Below, piece by piece: positions 1 to 9,627 of a DNA stretch of 64,000 bases (the first letter of the stretch is position 1; every line of letters begins with the position of its first letter). Origin of the DNA: a cf. Phormidesmis sp. LEGE 11477 (GTDB lineage Bacteria > Cyanobacteriota > Cyanobacteriia > Phormidesmidales > Phormidesmidaceae); assembly GCF_015207105.1 (NCBI RefSeq), contig NZ_JADEXO010000018.1, forward strand, positions 1 to 64,000. The letters are read 5' to 3'. The notes beneath the pieces were generated by a model. It was given only the letters and a program-made list of their open reading frames with translations, ran no database searches and was not told the origin of the DNA. The translations under genes and the position numbers were made by a program.

Positions 1-1
1 G

Positions 2-661
2 TCCACACCCACGCCAGAACCAGACTCTCCTCAGGCAGCGGATGATAGAGGCACTGTTTCACGCGGAGGATCAACCTATATTGACGTTCTATCCAATGAT
101 GAGTCCGCAGCAGGCGACTTGAGTATTATCGATGTTTCGCCAGGTCAGTTTGGACAGACCGGCATCGACGATGGCGGCGTTGTTTATTACCACGGGGGTG
201 AAGGGGAGGGTCGCGATCGCTTTACCTACACCATTGAAGACGAAGCGGGTGAAACCGCCACTGCTAACGTTGTCATTGCGATCGCAGAACCACCAGAACC
301 AGAACCACCAGAACCAGAACCTGTGCCTAACAGGCCACCCGACGGTCCACGCCTTTCCTTTGATCTCCGAGAAGGTGAAGGTATCACAATCAACCTTTTA
401 GAAGGTGCCTACGACCCTGATTTACAGGATATCGTCAGCCTAGGCGCTATTGGCAATAACAGTTCTATCGGCGGTCAGCTCGTCAACAACGGCGATGGTA
501 GTGTCACCTACATCCCCTGGGAGCGGGAAAGCAGAGCACCTCTTGCTAGACCTGTGGCGAATCGGTTTCAGTATGAACTGGTCGATGGCCGAGGCGGATC
601 ATTTCTGGCCACGCTGCAGCTAGTCATATACCCAGCAGAGCAAGACAGCGTAGACGACTAA
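2..661 (+). CDS. Cadherin-like tandem-repeat surface protein, C-terminal part (5' truncated by window edge)
   Basis: The reading frame is open from the first bases of the window to TAA at 659-661, so this is the last 219 residues of a larger protein. Two beta-sandwich repeats are visible. The first (about residues 14-95) has the layout of Cadherin_5/VCBS-like repeats: an 'ADDRGTVSRGGS' entry, a 'DVLSNDES' motif and a 'GRDRFTYTIEDEAG' closing strand. The second runs from about residue 115 to the end and closes with 'NRFQYELVDGRGG'. They are joined by a proline-glutamate linker (PEPEPPEPEP). Such repeats are common in very large cyanobacterial adhesins or exported proteins. There is no RTX or sorting signal at the C-terminus seen here. 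Family assignment is by repeat pattern; the function of the whole protein cannot be told from this piece. Confidence 0.8.
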   Translation, partial: STPTPEPDSPQAADDRGTVSRGGSTYIDVLSNDESAAGDLSIIDVSPGQFGQTGIDDGGVVYYHGGEGEGRDRFTYTIEDEAGETATANVVIAIAEPPEPEPPEPEPVPNRPPDGPRLSFDLREGEGITINLLEGAYDPDLQDIVSLGAIGNNSSIGGQLVNNGDGSVTYIPWERESRAPLARPVANRFQYELVDGRGGSFLATLQLVIYPAEQDSVDD

Positions 662-781
662 CGCACGCTGACAGGACTAGCAGCGAGAGCCAAAGGCCGT
701 AAAGGTGGTAGGAAAAAGAGCATCACCGAAGGGCAGATGCTCGAAGCAACGATGATGTGGAAGACTTTGAGTAGGATGTTC
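662..781 (+). pseudogene. C-terminal fragment of a serine recombinase (resolvase/invertase)
   Basis: Directly after the stop of the preceding gene, frame 662 reads RTLTGLAARAKGRKGGRKK followed by SITEGQMLEA. This matches the linker between the catalytic and HTH domains of Tn3/Hin-type resolvases (pattern ER-T-x-AGL-x-AARA-x-GR-x-GGR). No catalytic N-terminus, start codon or recognisable HTH follows; the frame drifts into unrelated sequence after about 780. It is a remnant of a mobile-element recombinase. It could alternatively be a chance resemblance, but the match to a conserved linker over about 20 residues makes that unlikely. Confidence 0.6.
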
Positions 782-806
782 AGCGCCTCCGTAACGGGGG
801 CTGGCT

Positions 807-1301
807 GTAATTATTGTCAGCGATACCTCCGCTCTTTCCAATTTGGCTGTGGTCGAGCATCTCTAGCTGCTAGAAGCTATCTACCAGACCGTCATTGTTC
901 CCGACGTAGTTGCTAGCGAACTTGTGGCAGCTAGCAACCCAGCTATTCCAGCTATCCTTAAACTGAACTGGGTTCAAACGAGACCGCTGCCTCAGTCTCA
1001 ACTGGCTAATCAACTGCAACAAGGCCGTGGGCTCGATGCTGGAGAAGCAAATGCGATCGCGCTGACGCTTGAGCTGCAAGCTGATGATCTACTCATTGAT
1101 GAAAGACTAGGACGGCAAGAAGCGGTTCGGCTCGGGCTGTCAATCATCGACATCCTGGGTGTTCTGCTCATCGCTAAGCAAAGGAGCCTTATTCTCAAAG
1201 TTCAACCTGTCATGGATGCCTTGAGCAATCAAGCTGGCTTTCGTATCAGCTCTCAGCTCTATCAGCGTGTCTTAACGCTTGCTAAAGAACTCTCAAAATA
1301 G
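807..1301 (+). pseudogene. DUF3368 PIN-like toxin (VapC-like) gene with an in-frame amber codon
   Basis: Frame 807 reads VIIVSDTSALSNLAVVEHL, then TAG (864-866), then LLEAIYQTVIVPDVVASELV and on through 'LDAGEANAIALTLE', 'DDLLIDERLGRQEAVRLGLS' and 'IDILGVLL' to TAG at 1299. This is an essentially full-length DUF3368 protein, the PIN-fold partner of UPF0175 antitoxins. The first acidic residue (SDTS), a Glu pair and the 'DERLG' region are kept. The ATG expected before IIVSD is GTA here, so start and reading frame are both damaged. A shorter product from GTG 924 would lack the N-terminal PIN acid. No antitoxin gene precedes it; a recombinase remnant lies there instead. I call it a decayed toxin gene. 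Confidence 0.75.
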
Positions 1302-1345
1302 CGTTCTCAAAACTTCTATAAGCTTTTGAGAACGCTATTTTGAGA
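1291..1345. terminator. Perfect 22-bp inverted repeat between convergent genes
   Basis: The arms at 1291-1312 and 1324-1345 are exact reverse complements over 22 bp, with an 11-nt loop (cttctataagc). The stop codon of the upstream DUF3368 remnant lies in the left arm. The gene on the right (1470-4013) is transcribed towards it, so it probably acts as a bidirectional terminator. The stem is unusually long and A/T-edged, so a small palindromic mobile repeat is the alternative. Confidence 0.6.
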
Positions 1346-1469
1346 CACAGAAAGAGATACGTTTTTCCTCATGGCTCAAAAGGTCTAGACAATGAGATTG
1401 GGTTTATAGTCAAGAATCTGCTGATAAGACTATTAGTGCAAACAACTAATGCTTCTTGCATTCTCTCTT

Positions 1470-4013
1470 CTATGTATCGTAGTTCGCTAGGCAAGATGTG
1501 GTCGACATACTGGAAAGAGGAGAGGATGCCGTGTCCATAAGTTCAATTTCTCCTGCTTCAGTCTGTTGCCACCCAGTGGCTTCTTGAACATTAATCGGTT
1601 CCGAGCCAGTGTGCTGATTATAGACAGAGGTGCGAGTATCAACTTGGTGACTCGATAAATCTTGGAGGATGCGAAGATCTTGCCACGGGCGATTACTTGC
1701 AAGATAACTATGTGGACTTACCGGTATGCCTCCGCGCCCAGAGGTGATGAATTGATTAGCTTGTTGCTGCGAACATCCTGCTGCTACCTGCTGATCGACT
1801 TCAACGACATCATCTGAAAGGGAAACTGTCCCGTCGGATGGATTACTGACAAGTACGCTAGTCTCGACTGTTCCACTAGTCCCAAACTGCGAGCTGACTG
1901 TAATATCGTTCCCAGGAGTGAGCGCATCGCGAAGCCTTAGCCCGAGGATAGCAATCGATTCAATCGTAATGCGGCCACCGTCACCCTGAAAGGCATTGGC
2001 AACAATGTCACTGTTTTCGACGCCTAGTACAACCGGAGATCTCAAGATAATGTTTCCTCCATTACCTGTACCTCCTGCTTCAGAAGAGATTAACCCTAAA
2101 TTTCTGAGCAGTATGACGTCGCGGCCCGTTAAGTCTAGCTCGCCACCTTCTCCAGAGCGGGTTGTCGCGGTGATGTTTCCTGCTTGAGCAATGGTGATTT
2201 CGGCTGCTGAGGCTGTGATATTTCCGGCGTTGCCTGTACCGTCGTTGCTAACCGACAAATCGGCATTGTTAATGACACTCAGCTGAGCTGTATTAATTTC
2301 GACGCTGCCAGCATCACCACTGGGTACGGTGGGTAGTCTTAGCGCTCGCCGAACAAACTCTTGGCCAAAGCGCTCGCTGGTCGATGATATCTGGCTGGTA
2401 ATATCGGCTCCGGGCTGGTCGCCATTGATTTCAACAAACTCTGTGGCGTCAATCACAACGTCTCCGGCATTGCCAGCGCCGTAAGTAGAGGATGAAATCA
2501 CGCCAGATCCGAGCAGTGTCACCTGCTCAGCTTGTATGTATAGTCGTCCGCCATTGCCATTGCCTAAACTGGCAGAGCTGATAACGCTAGGTCGAGGGAC
2601 TTGCCTTTGTGCCATGAGTTCTAGCGATCGCAAATTTGTTAGATTCACTGCGCCGCCATCGCCCGCACCATTGGCATACGAACTTAACAACCCACCATTG
2701 CTTAAAATAAACCGCTCAGTCTCTAAATCGATATTTCCAGCTTGCCCTGTCCCAGAGGTCTGAGCAGAAATGATACTTCCTTTAGAAACGGAATCGCTGA
2801 GCCAGAAGCGGTCGGCTTCGACCCTGTCTGCGATTTGTAGCGACAGTTCACCGCCTGTCGCACTGCCTGTCGTCACTGAGCGAATGTCGCCGCCTTGCAT
2901 AGACATCTGCGGCGCTGACACATTAATCTGCGGGCCGTTTCCAGTGCTGCTAGCTTCACTAAAAAATCCACTACCCAAGCTACCGTCTGAGGTTATTCCC
3001 GCTAATTTAACTGCCTCTGTTGCTGTGACTGACAGTTCGGAGCCTGACTGGCTGCCTTGGTTTTGAACCAACACAATCGAGCTGTCGGATAGCTCAATAA
3101 GATCTCCCCATAGATGTACTCCGTTGTTCCCAGTACCGCTGGTATTGACTAAAGCCTGCTGGGTCATACTGATATGACTAAAGCGCTCTACGGTAGACGT
3201 ATCTAGCGCAATTTGATTGCTATCGAAACTAATGTGTACGTTTCCTTCTGTCACGCTAGCCAACTCGATATTGCCGGAGTCTGCGGTTGCAATACCCCCT
3301 TCGAAGTTGATGCGATTGCCCAGGAATGCCATTGTGCGTCCAGCACCAGCAGATAGGCCGTTATTTGGCATCCTCGTAATTAATTGGTCAGTAATGGGAT
3401 CTGAAAACGATAGATGATGGCCACTATTACGGGCCGTAATTTCATCCGATGCTGGTGTCATCTGTAGCCCTATTGGCGCACTGACGGTAAGGAGTGGAGC
3501 AGCGGAGGTCTGCGCTGTTGGCAGCACAAATCCATCTGTGAAACTAATACTGCTGGCCGTTGACCCCACAAATGAACCCTCTAGCTTGAGCTGAGCATTG
3601 TCATTGAAGAGAATGCCACTCGGATTCAACAAGAATAGATCAGCATTACCTCTGACTTCTACAGTCCCATCGATAGTAGAAAGATTTCCCCCAGTCACGC
3701 GACTGATAATACGCCCAACGCTAGCATCAGGCGCAAAAATAGCCTCTGCGCCAGTGGGAACAGAAAATTCTGAAAAGCTATGGAATAGATTTTCCCCGGC
3801 TTGCTGTCCGTCTGTGATAGTAAATGTGGAGCCATTAGACACCTCTACGCGTGTCGAAAGAGAGGTATCAGCGCTAACTTGAGCGATCGCGGGTGTTCGA
3901 TATACAAAGGGAAAGGCAGTAATCACAAACAGGACGAAACACCAGTGACAGCGTGTATGAAGTAGACGGGGATAGACGGTCATTGAAGATAGCCACAGAT
4001 AATTTTTTGGCAT
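1470..4013 (-). CDS. Filamentous haemagglutinin N-terminal domain exoprotein (TpsA-like)
   Basis: 847 residues. A signal peptide (hydrophobic core about residues 24-40, cleavage after about AIAQ-V) precedes a TPS secretion domain. This shows the typical 'GENLFHSFSEFSV' segment, 'IISRVTGGNLSTIDG' and 'NADLFLLNPSGILFND', the signature of two-partner secretion substrates exported through a TpsB (ShlB/FhaC) pore. The rest is a repetitive beta-helix with recurring 'GNGGxI' and 'GDAGxV' turns. The end carries the cyanobacterial TpsA tail (Cys in 'AAGCSQQQANQFITSGRGG' followed by a tryptophan motif). No TpsB gene is in the window. Expected location is the outer surface. An alternative ATG lies ten codons in and gives a shorter signal peptide. 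Function beyond adhesion or surface display is unknown. Confidence 0.85.
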   Translation of the reverse strand: MPKNYLWLSSMTVYPRLLHTRCHWCFVLFVITAFPFVYRTPAIAQVSADTSLSTRVEVSNGSTFTITDGQQAGENLFHSFSEFSVPTGAEAIFAPDASVGRIISRVTGGNLSTIDGTVEVRGNADLFLLNPSGILFNDNAQLKLEGSFVGSTASSISFTDGFVLPTAQTSAAPLLTVSAPIGLQMTPASDEITARNSGHHLSFSDPITDQLITRMPNNGLSAGAGRTMAFLGNRINFEGGIATADSGNIELASVTEGNVHISFDSNQIALDTSTVERFSHISMTQQALVNTSGTGNNGVHLWGDLIELSDSSIVLVQNQGSQSGSELSVTATEAVKLAGITSDGSLGSGFFSEASSTGNGPQINVSAPQMSMQGGDIRSVTTGSATGGELSLQIADRVEADRFWLSDSVSKGSIISAQTSGTGQAGNIDLETERFILSNGGLLSSYANGAGDGGAVNLTNLRSLELMAQRQVPRPSVISSASLGNGNGGRLYIQAEQVTLLGSGVISSSTYGAGNAGDVVIDATEFVEINGDQPGADITSQISSTSERFGQEFVRRALRLPTVPSGDAGSVEINTAQLSVINNADLSVSNDGTGNAGNITASAAEITIAQAGNITATTRSGEGGELDLTGRDVILLRNLGLISSEAGGTGNGGNIILRSPVVLGVENSDIVANAFQGDGGRITIESIAILGLRLRDALTPGNDITVSSQFGTSGTVETSVLVSNPSDGTVSLSDDVVEVDQQVAAGCSQQQANQFITSGRGGIPVSPHSYLASNRPWQDLRILQDLSSHQVDTRTSVYNQHTGSEPINVQEATGWQQTEAGEIELMDTASSPLSSMSTTSCLANYDT

Positions 4014-4211
4014 CCGTAGCGAATGCCTATGACTAATTTTCCCTATTTTATTGATGTATCTCTGAATTGTTAGTTCACATCAAACGATTGAGATACATAG
4101 ACCAGCGGGGGGAAGGGAGTGGTAACGCTCCCGACCTACCCGACCCCTCGCTAGTCCATCTTACTCAAACTCCTATCAGCAAAGTGCAAAACTCTCAACA
4201 GAACAGACGAG

Positions 4212-5075
4212 TTAGCTATGGCAGGAGATATTTTCTGTCTTGCCTTGATAGGTAAATGATACGTTGCTACTGCCTGGAGAAAGCGATACCCCCCACCCAG
4301 AATGCTTATAATTAGCAATTCCTGTCCCTCGGCTGCCAACGACCTCTAATGTAACCTCACCTTCGCCGTGATTCGACCCATAATCACTAGCATAAAAGTT
4401 AGGCCCTTCAGTAGGTGCTACAAACTGAATATTACCTACCCTATCTACAATCGGCTTGCAGCCTTTAAAGGTACTCACGCCACCGTACATACCCGATGGA
4501 TGTTCAAGGCCCCATTGCTCTCTGACCTGAGGAGTGGCATTAGCACCAGGGAACCCAGTGTAAGTAAGGCAAAACACCGAGAGCATTAGTAGTAAAGGAA
4601 CATCTATTCGAAGTCTCAGCTGCCGCCTGCCTATCATAAAGTTTTTGCTTTGGCAGGTTGCCCATATTGCTAAGGAAGAACCGACGATGCCCCATGAACA
4701 TATATGCCAGACGAGGTAAGTTGTTGGTTTTTGCCAGGTCCATTGCAACAAACATCCCAATATTAGACCGAAGCCCCCGCTCAAGACTAAAAATGACGGT
4801 CCAAAGCCAGGTTTGCGGCGAGGGTAGAACTGCCTCATTAGCCAAGCCGCGCTATAGACTCCCAGTGAGTACATAACTAACCCTGTCCACGCGTACCCAA
4901 TTATGGAAAACCAAGCGTATAGAACAAAGTCCATCACGCGGAAATTGGGAAAGTGAGTAGCTTGCAAGCACTGTATGCCTATCACCGACCACAAGCAGCC
5001 AGACAAAGTACAGACGAGCGCAACCAGTAGATCCTTGAGACAATTGCGTAACGCAACCACTGAACGCTTATTCAT
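4212..5075 (-). CDS. Polytopic membrane protein with extracytoplasmic C-terminal domain, unknown function
   Basis: 287 residues from ATG at 5075 (a TTG three codons upstream is less likely). Five hydrophobic segments are visible (about residues 15-35, 45-70, 90-110, 120-140 and 165-185). A hydrophilic domain of about 100 residues follows, with glycine-rich beta-strand character, two Cys (one in 'FKGCKP', one in the final 'NISCHS') and the phrase 'WGVSLSPGSSNVSFTYQGK'. The two Cys could form a disulfide if the tail is periplasmic. It lies upstream of the TpsA-like gene on the same strand with a gap of about 200 bp. I do not recognise the family. Confidence 0.65.
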   Translation of the reverse strand: MNKRSVVALRNCLKDLLVALVCTLSGCLWSVIGIQCLQATHFPNFRVMDFVLYAWFSIIGYAWTGLVMYSLGVYSAAWLMRQFYPRRKPGFGPSFLVLSGGFGLILGCLLQWTWQKPTTYLVWHICSWGIVGSSLAIWATCQSKNFMIGRRQLRLRIDVPLLLMLSVFCLTYTGFPGANATPQVREQWGLEHPSGMYGGVSTFKGCKPIVDRVGNIQFVAPTEGPNFYASDYGSNHGEGEVTLEVVGSRGTGIANYKHSGWGVSLSPGSSNVSFTYQGKTENISCHS

Positions 5076-5084
5076 AACTGCCAA

Positions 5085-5657
5085 ACCGACCTAGATAGCG
5101 GATAATGCTTATTCTCGTTGTTATTCAATCAGCTGAATGCTCAATGTAAGCCACTTTCCGTGAGTGGTTTCTATGTGGTGAAAGATCCCAAAAACCTTTC
5201 CTTTTGGACTTTCAATCTATTACTGCTCATGAAGTAGGAAACACAGATATGCTCTACCTTTTCGGCTTCGTAGCGTGTCTCACAAATGATAGCTGCTATG
5301 AGTTTTGAAACAATTCTATCGTTCCGAAAAGCCTCGTTTTCAGTTTGGTGAGTCTGTACTATCTTCGCTTAGAATCACTATCTGCTTCTAAGGTAGTGGG
5401 TTTTGACTAAAGTAGAACTCAACGCCTCAGTTTTCTGATGCTCAAACGTCACTGCTTCCGATAGTTGAGTGAACAACGAAATGTCCGAACCAAGCATCGA
5501 GTTTTCTTGTGCTCCAAAAACCTGGTTTCCAAGTGAATTTGTGGTGTCAAGGGATTCATCGGAATCTATGAAATTATTAACAGCCTGTCGCTAAGTTTGT
5601 TGCGATTGTTAACGGCCTGTAGCCAAGCTCAGCGGAAGTGATAGCATTTGAGTCAAT
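5085..5657. other. Intergenic region upstream of the TPP riboswitch
   Basis: About 570 bp with no convincing gene. It must hold the promoters for the divergent membrane protein and thiamine transcripts. The only internal structure I see is an imperfect direct repeat, TTAACAGCCTGTCGCTAAG at 5577-5595 and TTAACGGCCTGTAGCCAAG at 5609-5627 (16 of 19 positions equal). Confidence 0.5.
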
Positions 5658-5745
5658 AAGCGCTAGGGGTGCCTTAACCCGGAAGGAATAAGGCTGAGAA
5701 TATACCCTCTGAACCTGAACCTGGATAATACCAGCGGAGGAAAGC
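5658..5745 (+). promoter_or_regulatory. TPP (thi-box) riboswitch
   Basis: The conserved thi-box elements appear in order: CTAGGGGTGCC (5663-5673), GGCTGAGA (5692-5699), then ACCCTCTGAACCTGAACCTG and GATAATACCAGCG (5704-5736). These are the J3/2, J2/4, P4 and P5 signatures of the TPP aptamer. The closing P1 helix can form from CGCT (5661-5664) with AGCG (5733-5736). GGAGG (5736-5740), a Shine-Dalgarno sequence, begins at the last base of P1, five bases before an ATG at 5746. That suggests direct control of ribosome access by TPP binding. It sits ahead of a small ORF, a transporter and thiC. Confidence 0.93.
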
Positions 5746-5958
5746 ATGAAAAATTTCTCAATGATTGATTCGAGTTCGAGCAGTCTGACTTTTTGGTCAG
5801 CGAGCTTGACTAGCTCACGTCGATCTTCCTATGCGCTGTGGCTATATCAGGCGTACGAAGAGGCGTTGAAGCATGGGATTGAGTTTGCTGATTTTGCTGG
5901 TGGCGACGGCTACCTTTGCCCTGCTGGGATTGACCCAGGTAGGCAGGCGAACGGTTGA
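5746..5958 (+). CDS. Possible riboswitch-controlled leader ORF overlapping the symporter start
   Basis: A 70-codon frame starts at the ATG placed perfectly behind the riboswitch-linked GGAGG (5736-5740). It runs 86 bases into the symporter gene in a different frame. The predicted peptide is serine-rich at its N-terminus (a run of five Ser) and has no membrane segment or recognisable domain. Three readings are possible: a genuine leader peptide that couples TPP-controlled initiation to the symporter, an accidental frame, or a former N-terminal part of the symporter lost by frameshift. The symporter has its own AAGAGG at about 5858-5863 and a complete-looking first helix, so I favour the leader interpretation, weakly. 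Confidence 0.35.
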   Translation: MKNFSMIDSSSSSLTFWSASLTSSRRSSYALWLYQAYEEALKHGIEFADFAGGDGYLCPAGIDPGRQANG

Positions 5959-7489
5959 TCTAGAAGACTATATGGTCAGCCGTAACCAGATCGGCGGCCC
6001 GATGGCGCTAGCGACGATCACGGCCTCTGCTTTGGGTGCTTGGATCTTGTTTAGTCCGGCGGAGGCCGGGTCTACTTTCGGCGGCCTGAGCGCAATTTTG
6101 GGCTATTGCATTGGATCGGCGGCGGCGGTGTTTGTGTTCTGTTTTGTCGGTCCTAGGCTACGACAGATTATGCCGTGGGGCCATTCGCTCAATGAGTATG
6201 TTCGCTATCGCTTTGGTCAGCCAGTGGAACAGGTATTGGGTCAGCAGGCACCCGGTCAGCAGGCACTCGGTCAACAGGCATCTAGAGACCCACTCTCCGC
6301 GCGTCCTCAGCACATCACCTTAGTTGAATTCAGGAACGAACCAAGCAAGGAGCTCACAACGAGCGGTAATCTTTGGGGACAGGCAATGTATCTACTGACT
6401 GTCAGCGTCATGTTGTTATACATGTTTGTCTATTTGGCGGCGGAATTGACTGCGATCGCCCAGGCCCTCCAGCTAGTGGCCAACGTACCGCTATTAACCA
6501 CCTCTCTAGTCGTGATCACTGCCGTTTTTCTATACACCACCTACGGCGGCCTCAAAGTTACTATCCTGACTGACGCCGCTCAGTTCATCTTGATTGTGCC
6601 GCTACTGCTGATTTGCTTTGTGGCTACGATCATTTCGCTCGGTGGCTGGACTGCCGCTTTTGCACCTGTTGCCGAGGATCTGCCAGCGCTGTTGTCCTTT
6701 GGTAATGTGGGTGGGCTTCGGTTCGGCGCAACGCTGATTATTGCCATCATTGCCGCTGAACTGTTTAATCAAGGAAACTGGCAAAGAGTATACGCTTGCA
6801 AAGATGACCAGACGGTTCGACGCGCTTTTTTGGGGTCGGCGCTGGTGATTTTGCCGCTGCTGTTCCTCTCAGGTTTATTAGGTGTCATCGCGGCTGGCTT
6901 CGAGCTGAGCGGGACGACAGCGTTTTTTGATCTGCTGCAAACCCTAGCCATTCCTAGCTGGCTACTCGGGGCAGTCGTACTGCTGGCGGTGGCGCTAGTG
7001 ATGAGTAGCCTAGACACGATGCTCAACGGCATCAGCGCTGTATTTACGGTGGATTTGCTGCGGCTGTCTCAAAAACCGGCTCAGGTGCTGATGATTTCTC
7101 GCATTTTGACGGTGGCTGTGGGTCTTTTGGCAGTTGCGATCGCAGCTCAAGGCTACAGCGTCCTCTATCTCTTTTTCGTTGCCGACCTGATCTGCGCCGC
7201 GCTCCTGTTCCCCATCATCTTCAGCTTATACAGCCGCTATCAAAGCGCCAGCGATGCCTTTATTAGTTCTGTTGTTGGCATTGCGATCGGCACATTGTTT
7301 TTCCCGAAACCAGACTTTTCACCCTTATTTGCCATTCCTGGCGGCGGCGATTTGCTCAACAGTTTTGCCGCTGCTTTATTCAGTTCAGTTCTGATTACGC
7401 TTCTCTGTCAGCTCATAAACAAACGCTTCAAAAGAGACAAAATCAAACCCTTTAACTACAGCGATTTAGCTCAGGTAAAACCTTACTAA
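5873..7489 (+). CDS. Sodium:solute symporter (SSS) family transporter under TPP-riboswitch control
   Basis: 538 residues. The ATG start is fixed by an in-frame TGA at 5867-5869 and preceded by AAGAGG. About 12-13 hydrophobic helices are visible. SSS hallmarks include 'LEDYMVSRNQIGGPMALATI' near the N-terminus, 'ASALGAWILFSPAEAGSTFG' and 'GGLKVTILTDAAQFI' (about residues 225-240), 'ELFNQGNWQRVYACKDDQTV' and 'LVMSSLDTMLNGISAVFTVD' (about 380-400). It should couple Na+ import to a solute. The riboswitch upstream and thiC 174 bp downstream point to thiamine or a thiamine precursor such as HMP. SSS members have been proposed as such transporters from thi-box context in other bacteria. An unusual insert at about residues 121-160 begins with three GQQA repeats, encoded by a 15-bp repeat at 6239-6283. 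The substrate is inferred only. Confidence 0.85.
   Translation: MGLSLLILLVATATFALLGLTQVGRRTVDLEDYMVSRNQIGGPMALATITASALGAWILFSPAEAGSTFGGLSAILGYCIGSAAAVFVFCFVGPRLRQIMPWGHSLNEYVRYRFGQPVEQVLGQQAPGQQALGQQASRDPLSARPQHITLVEFRNEPSKELTTSGNLWGQAMYLLTVSVMLLYMFVYLAAELTAIAQALQLVANVPLLTTSLVVITAVFLYTTYGGLKVTILTDAAQFILIVPLLLICFVATIISLGGWTAAFAPVAEDLPALLSFGNVGGLRFGATLIIAIIAAELFNQGNWQRVYACKDDQTVRRAFLGSALVILPLLFLSGLLGVIAAGFELSGTTAFFDLLQTLAIPSWLLGAVVLLAVALVMSSLDTMLNGISAVFTVDLLRLSQKPAQVLMISRILTVAVGLLAVAIAAQGYSVLYLFFVADLICAALLFPIIFSLYSRYQSASDAFISSVVGIAIGTLFFPKPDFSPLFAIPGGGDLLNSFAAALFSSVLITLLCQLINKRFKRDKIKPFNYSDLAQVKPY
6239..6283 (+). repeat. Three tandem 15-bp repeats inside the symporter gene
   Basis: Units GGTCAGCAGGCACCC, GGTCAGCAGGCACTC and GGTCAACAGGCATCT encode a repeated G-Q-Q-A-x pentapeptide in a hydrophilic loop of the transporter. 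The unit is a multiple of three, so slippage changes loop length without breaking the frame. Confidence 0.8.
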
Positions 7490-7571
7490 TACAACTTACT
7501 AATCTTCATCCCCTCACCTTTTCTCTTACTCAAGTTCAGGTAAATGCTTGAAAGGAAAAGTGCTGAGTCCA

Positions 7572-7603
7572 CAACCTTTGCTCATTAGGCACAGCAAAGG
7601 TTG
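7572..7603 (+). terminator. Hairpin between symporter and thiC
   Basis: CAACCTTTGCT (7572-7582) pairs exactly with AGCAAAGGTTG (7593-7603) over a 10-nt loop. There is no T-run behind it on the + strand, so it may stabilise or process the transcript rather than terminate it. No second thi-box is visible in the 174-bp gap before thiC. Confidence 0.45.
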
Positions 7604-7657
7604 GGATAAGAACGTCTAGACAGTGTCTAAACTCACTATCCAACCCCCAATAGGTAA

Positions 7658-9166
<1,509 letters not shown>

Positions 9167-9304
9167 GAGATAGAGAGAATAGAAGGCGTGGTTCAGCAAA
9201 GGGGGACGGTTTAGGTTTGAGACTATAGCCCAAAACTACTGTCAGAAGAGAGCTGAAAGGTCTTTCCTGTAATACTGATACCTCGGAGGTTGAACCCCGC
9301 CAAA

Positions 9305-9330
9305 GACCAGTAAGACAAGGGTTACTGGTC
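9305..9330 (-). terminator. Hairpin at the end of the coiled-coil gene pair
   Basis: GACCAGTAA (9305-9313) and TTACTGGTC (9322-9330) are exact reverse complements around an 8-nt loop. The right arm contains the final stop codon of the leftward gene ending at 9322. There is no strong T-run, so efficiency as a terminator is uncertain. Confidence 0.4.
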
Positions 9331-9627
9331 CGATGACTCTGTTGTCGGACGCGGACCGCTCCCATCTTTTAGTGGAGGGCACTGGTTTGAGGACAGCAGT
9401 CGGTTTTCAAGCTTGAGTAACTCGTTCTCTAGCTTCTGGACTAGAATTGTATCCTTGTCCTCTGCACTCGCTTGATTCCGTTTAACTGCATAAGCTACTT
9501 TTTGGGTGAAATCCGTTAATGTCTTGAGGTCTTAGCGGAGGGCTCTAATCTCTTCGGCATTTTTGTCTACTCGCTCAGTCAAGAAAAGCAACTTTTTTCC
9601 GAAGGTAGCTATATCTGAAAGGCTCAT
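9322..9627 (-). pseudogene. Small coiled-coil protein gene interrupted by an in-frame TAA
   Basis: Starting at ATG 9627-9625, which overlaps the previous gene's TGA as ATGA, the frame encodes MSLSDIATFGKKLLFLTERV and 11 more residues, then TAA (9534-9532). It continues in the same frame for 69 codons rich in heptad-like Leu/Lys/Glu (DLKTLTDFTQKVAYAVKR, then VQKLENELLKLENRLL) to a stop at 9322. Both halves are clearly one coiled-coil protein; the codon before the Asp was probably CAA or another Gln/Glu-type codon. Either the gene is inactivated or only the first 31 residues are made. I do not recognise the family. Confidence 0.6.

Noticed and set aside
1340-1540. 66-codon + strand frame starting in the palindrome
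   Set aside because: It runs into the antisense of the TpsA-like gene's 3' end and has no family resemblance.
2536-3882. Several open frames antisense to the TpsA-like gene
   Set aside because: They mirror the repetitive beta-helix code, lack start signals and resemble no family.
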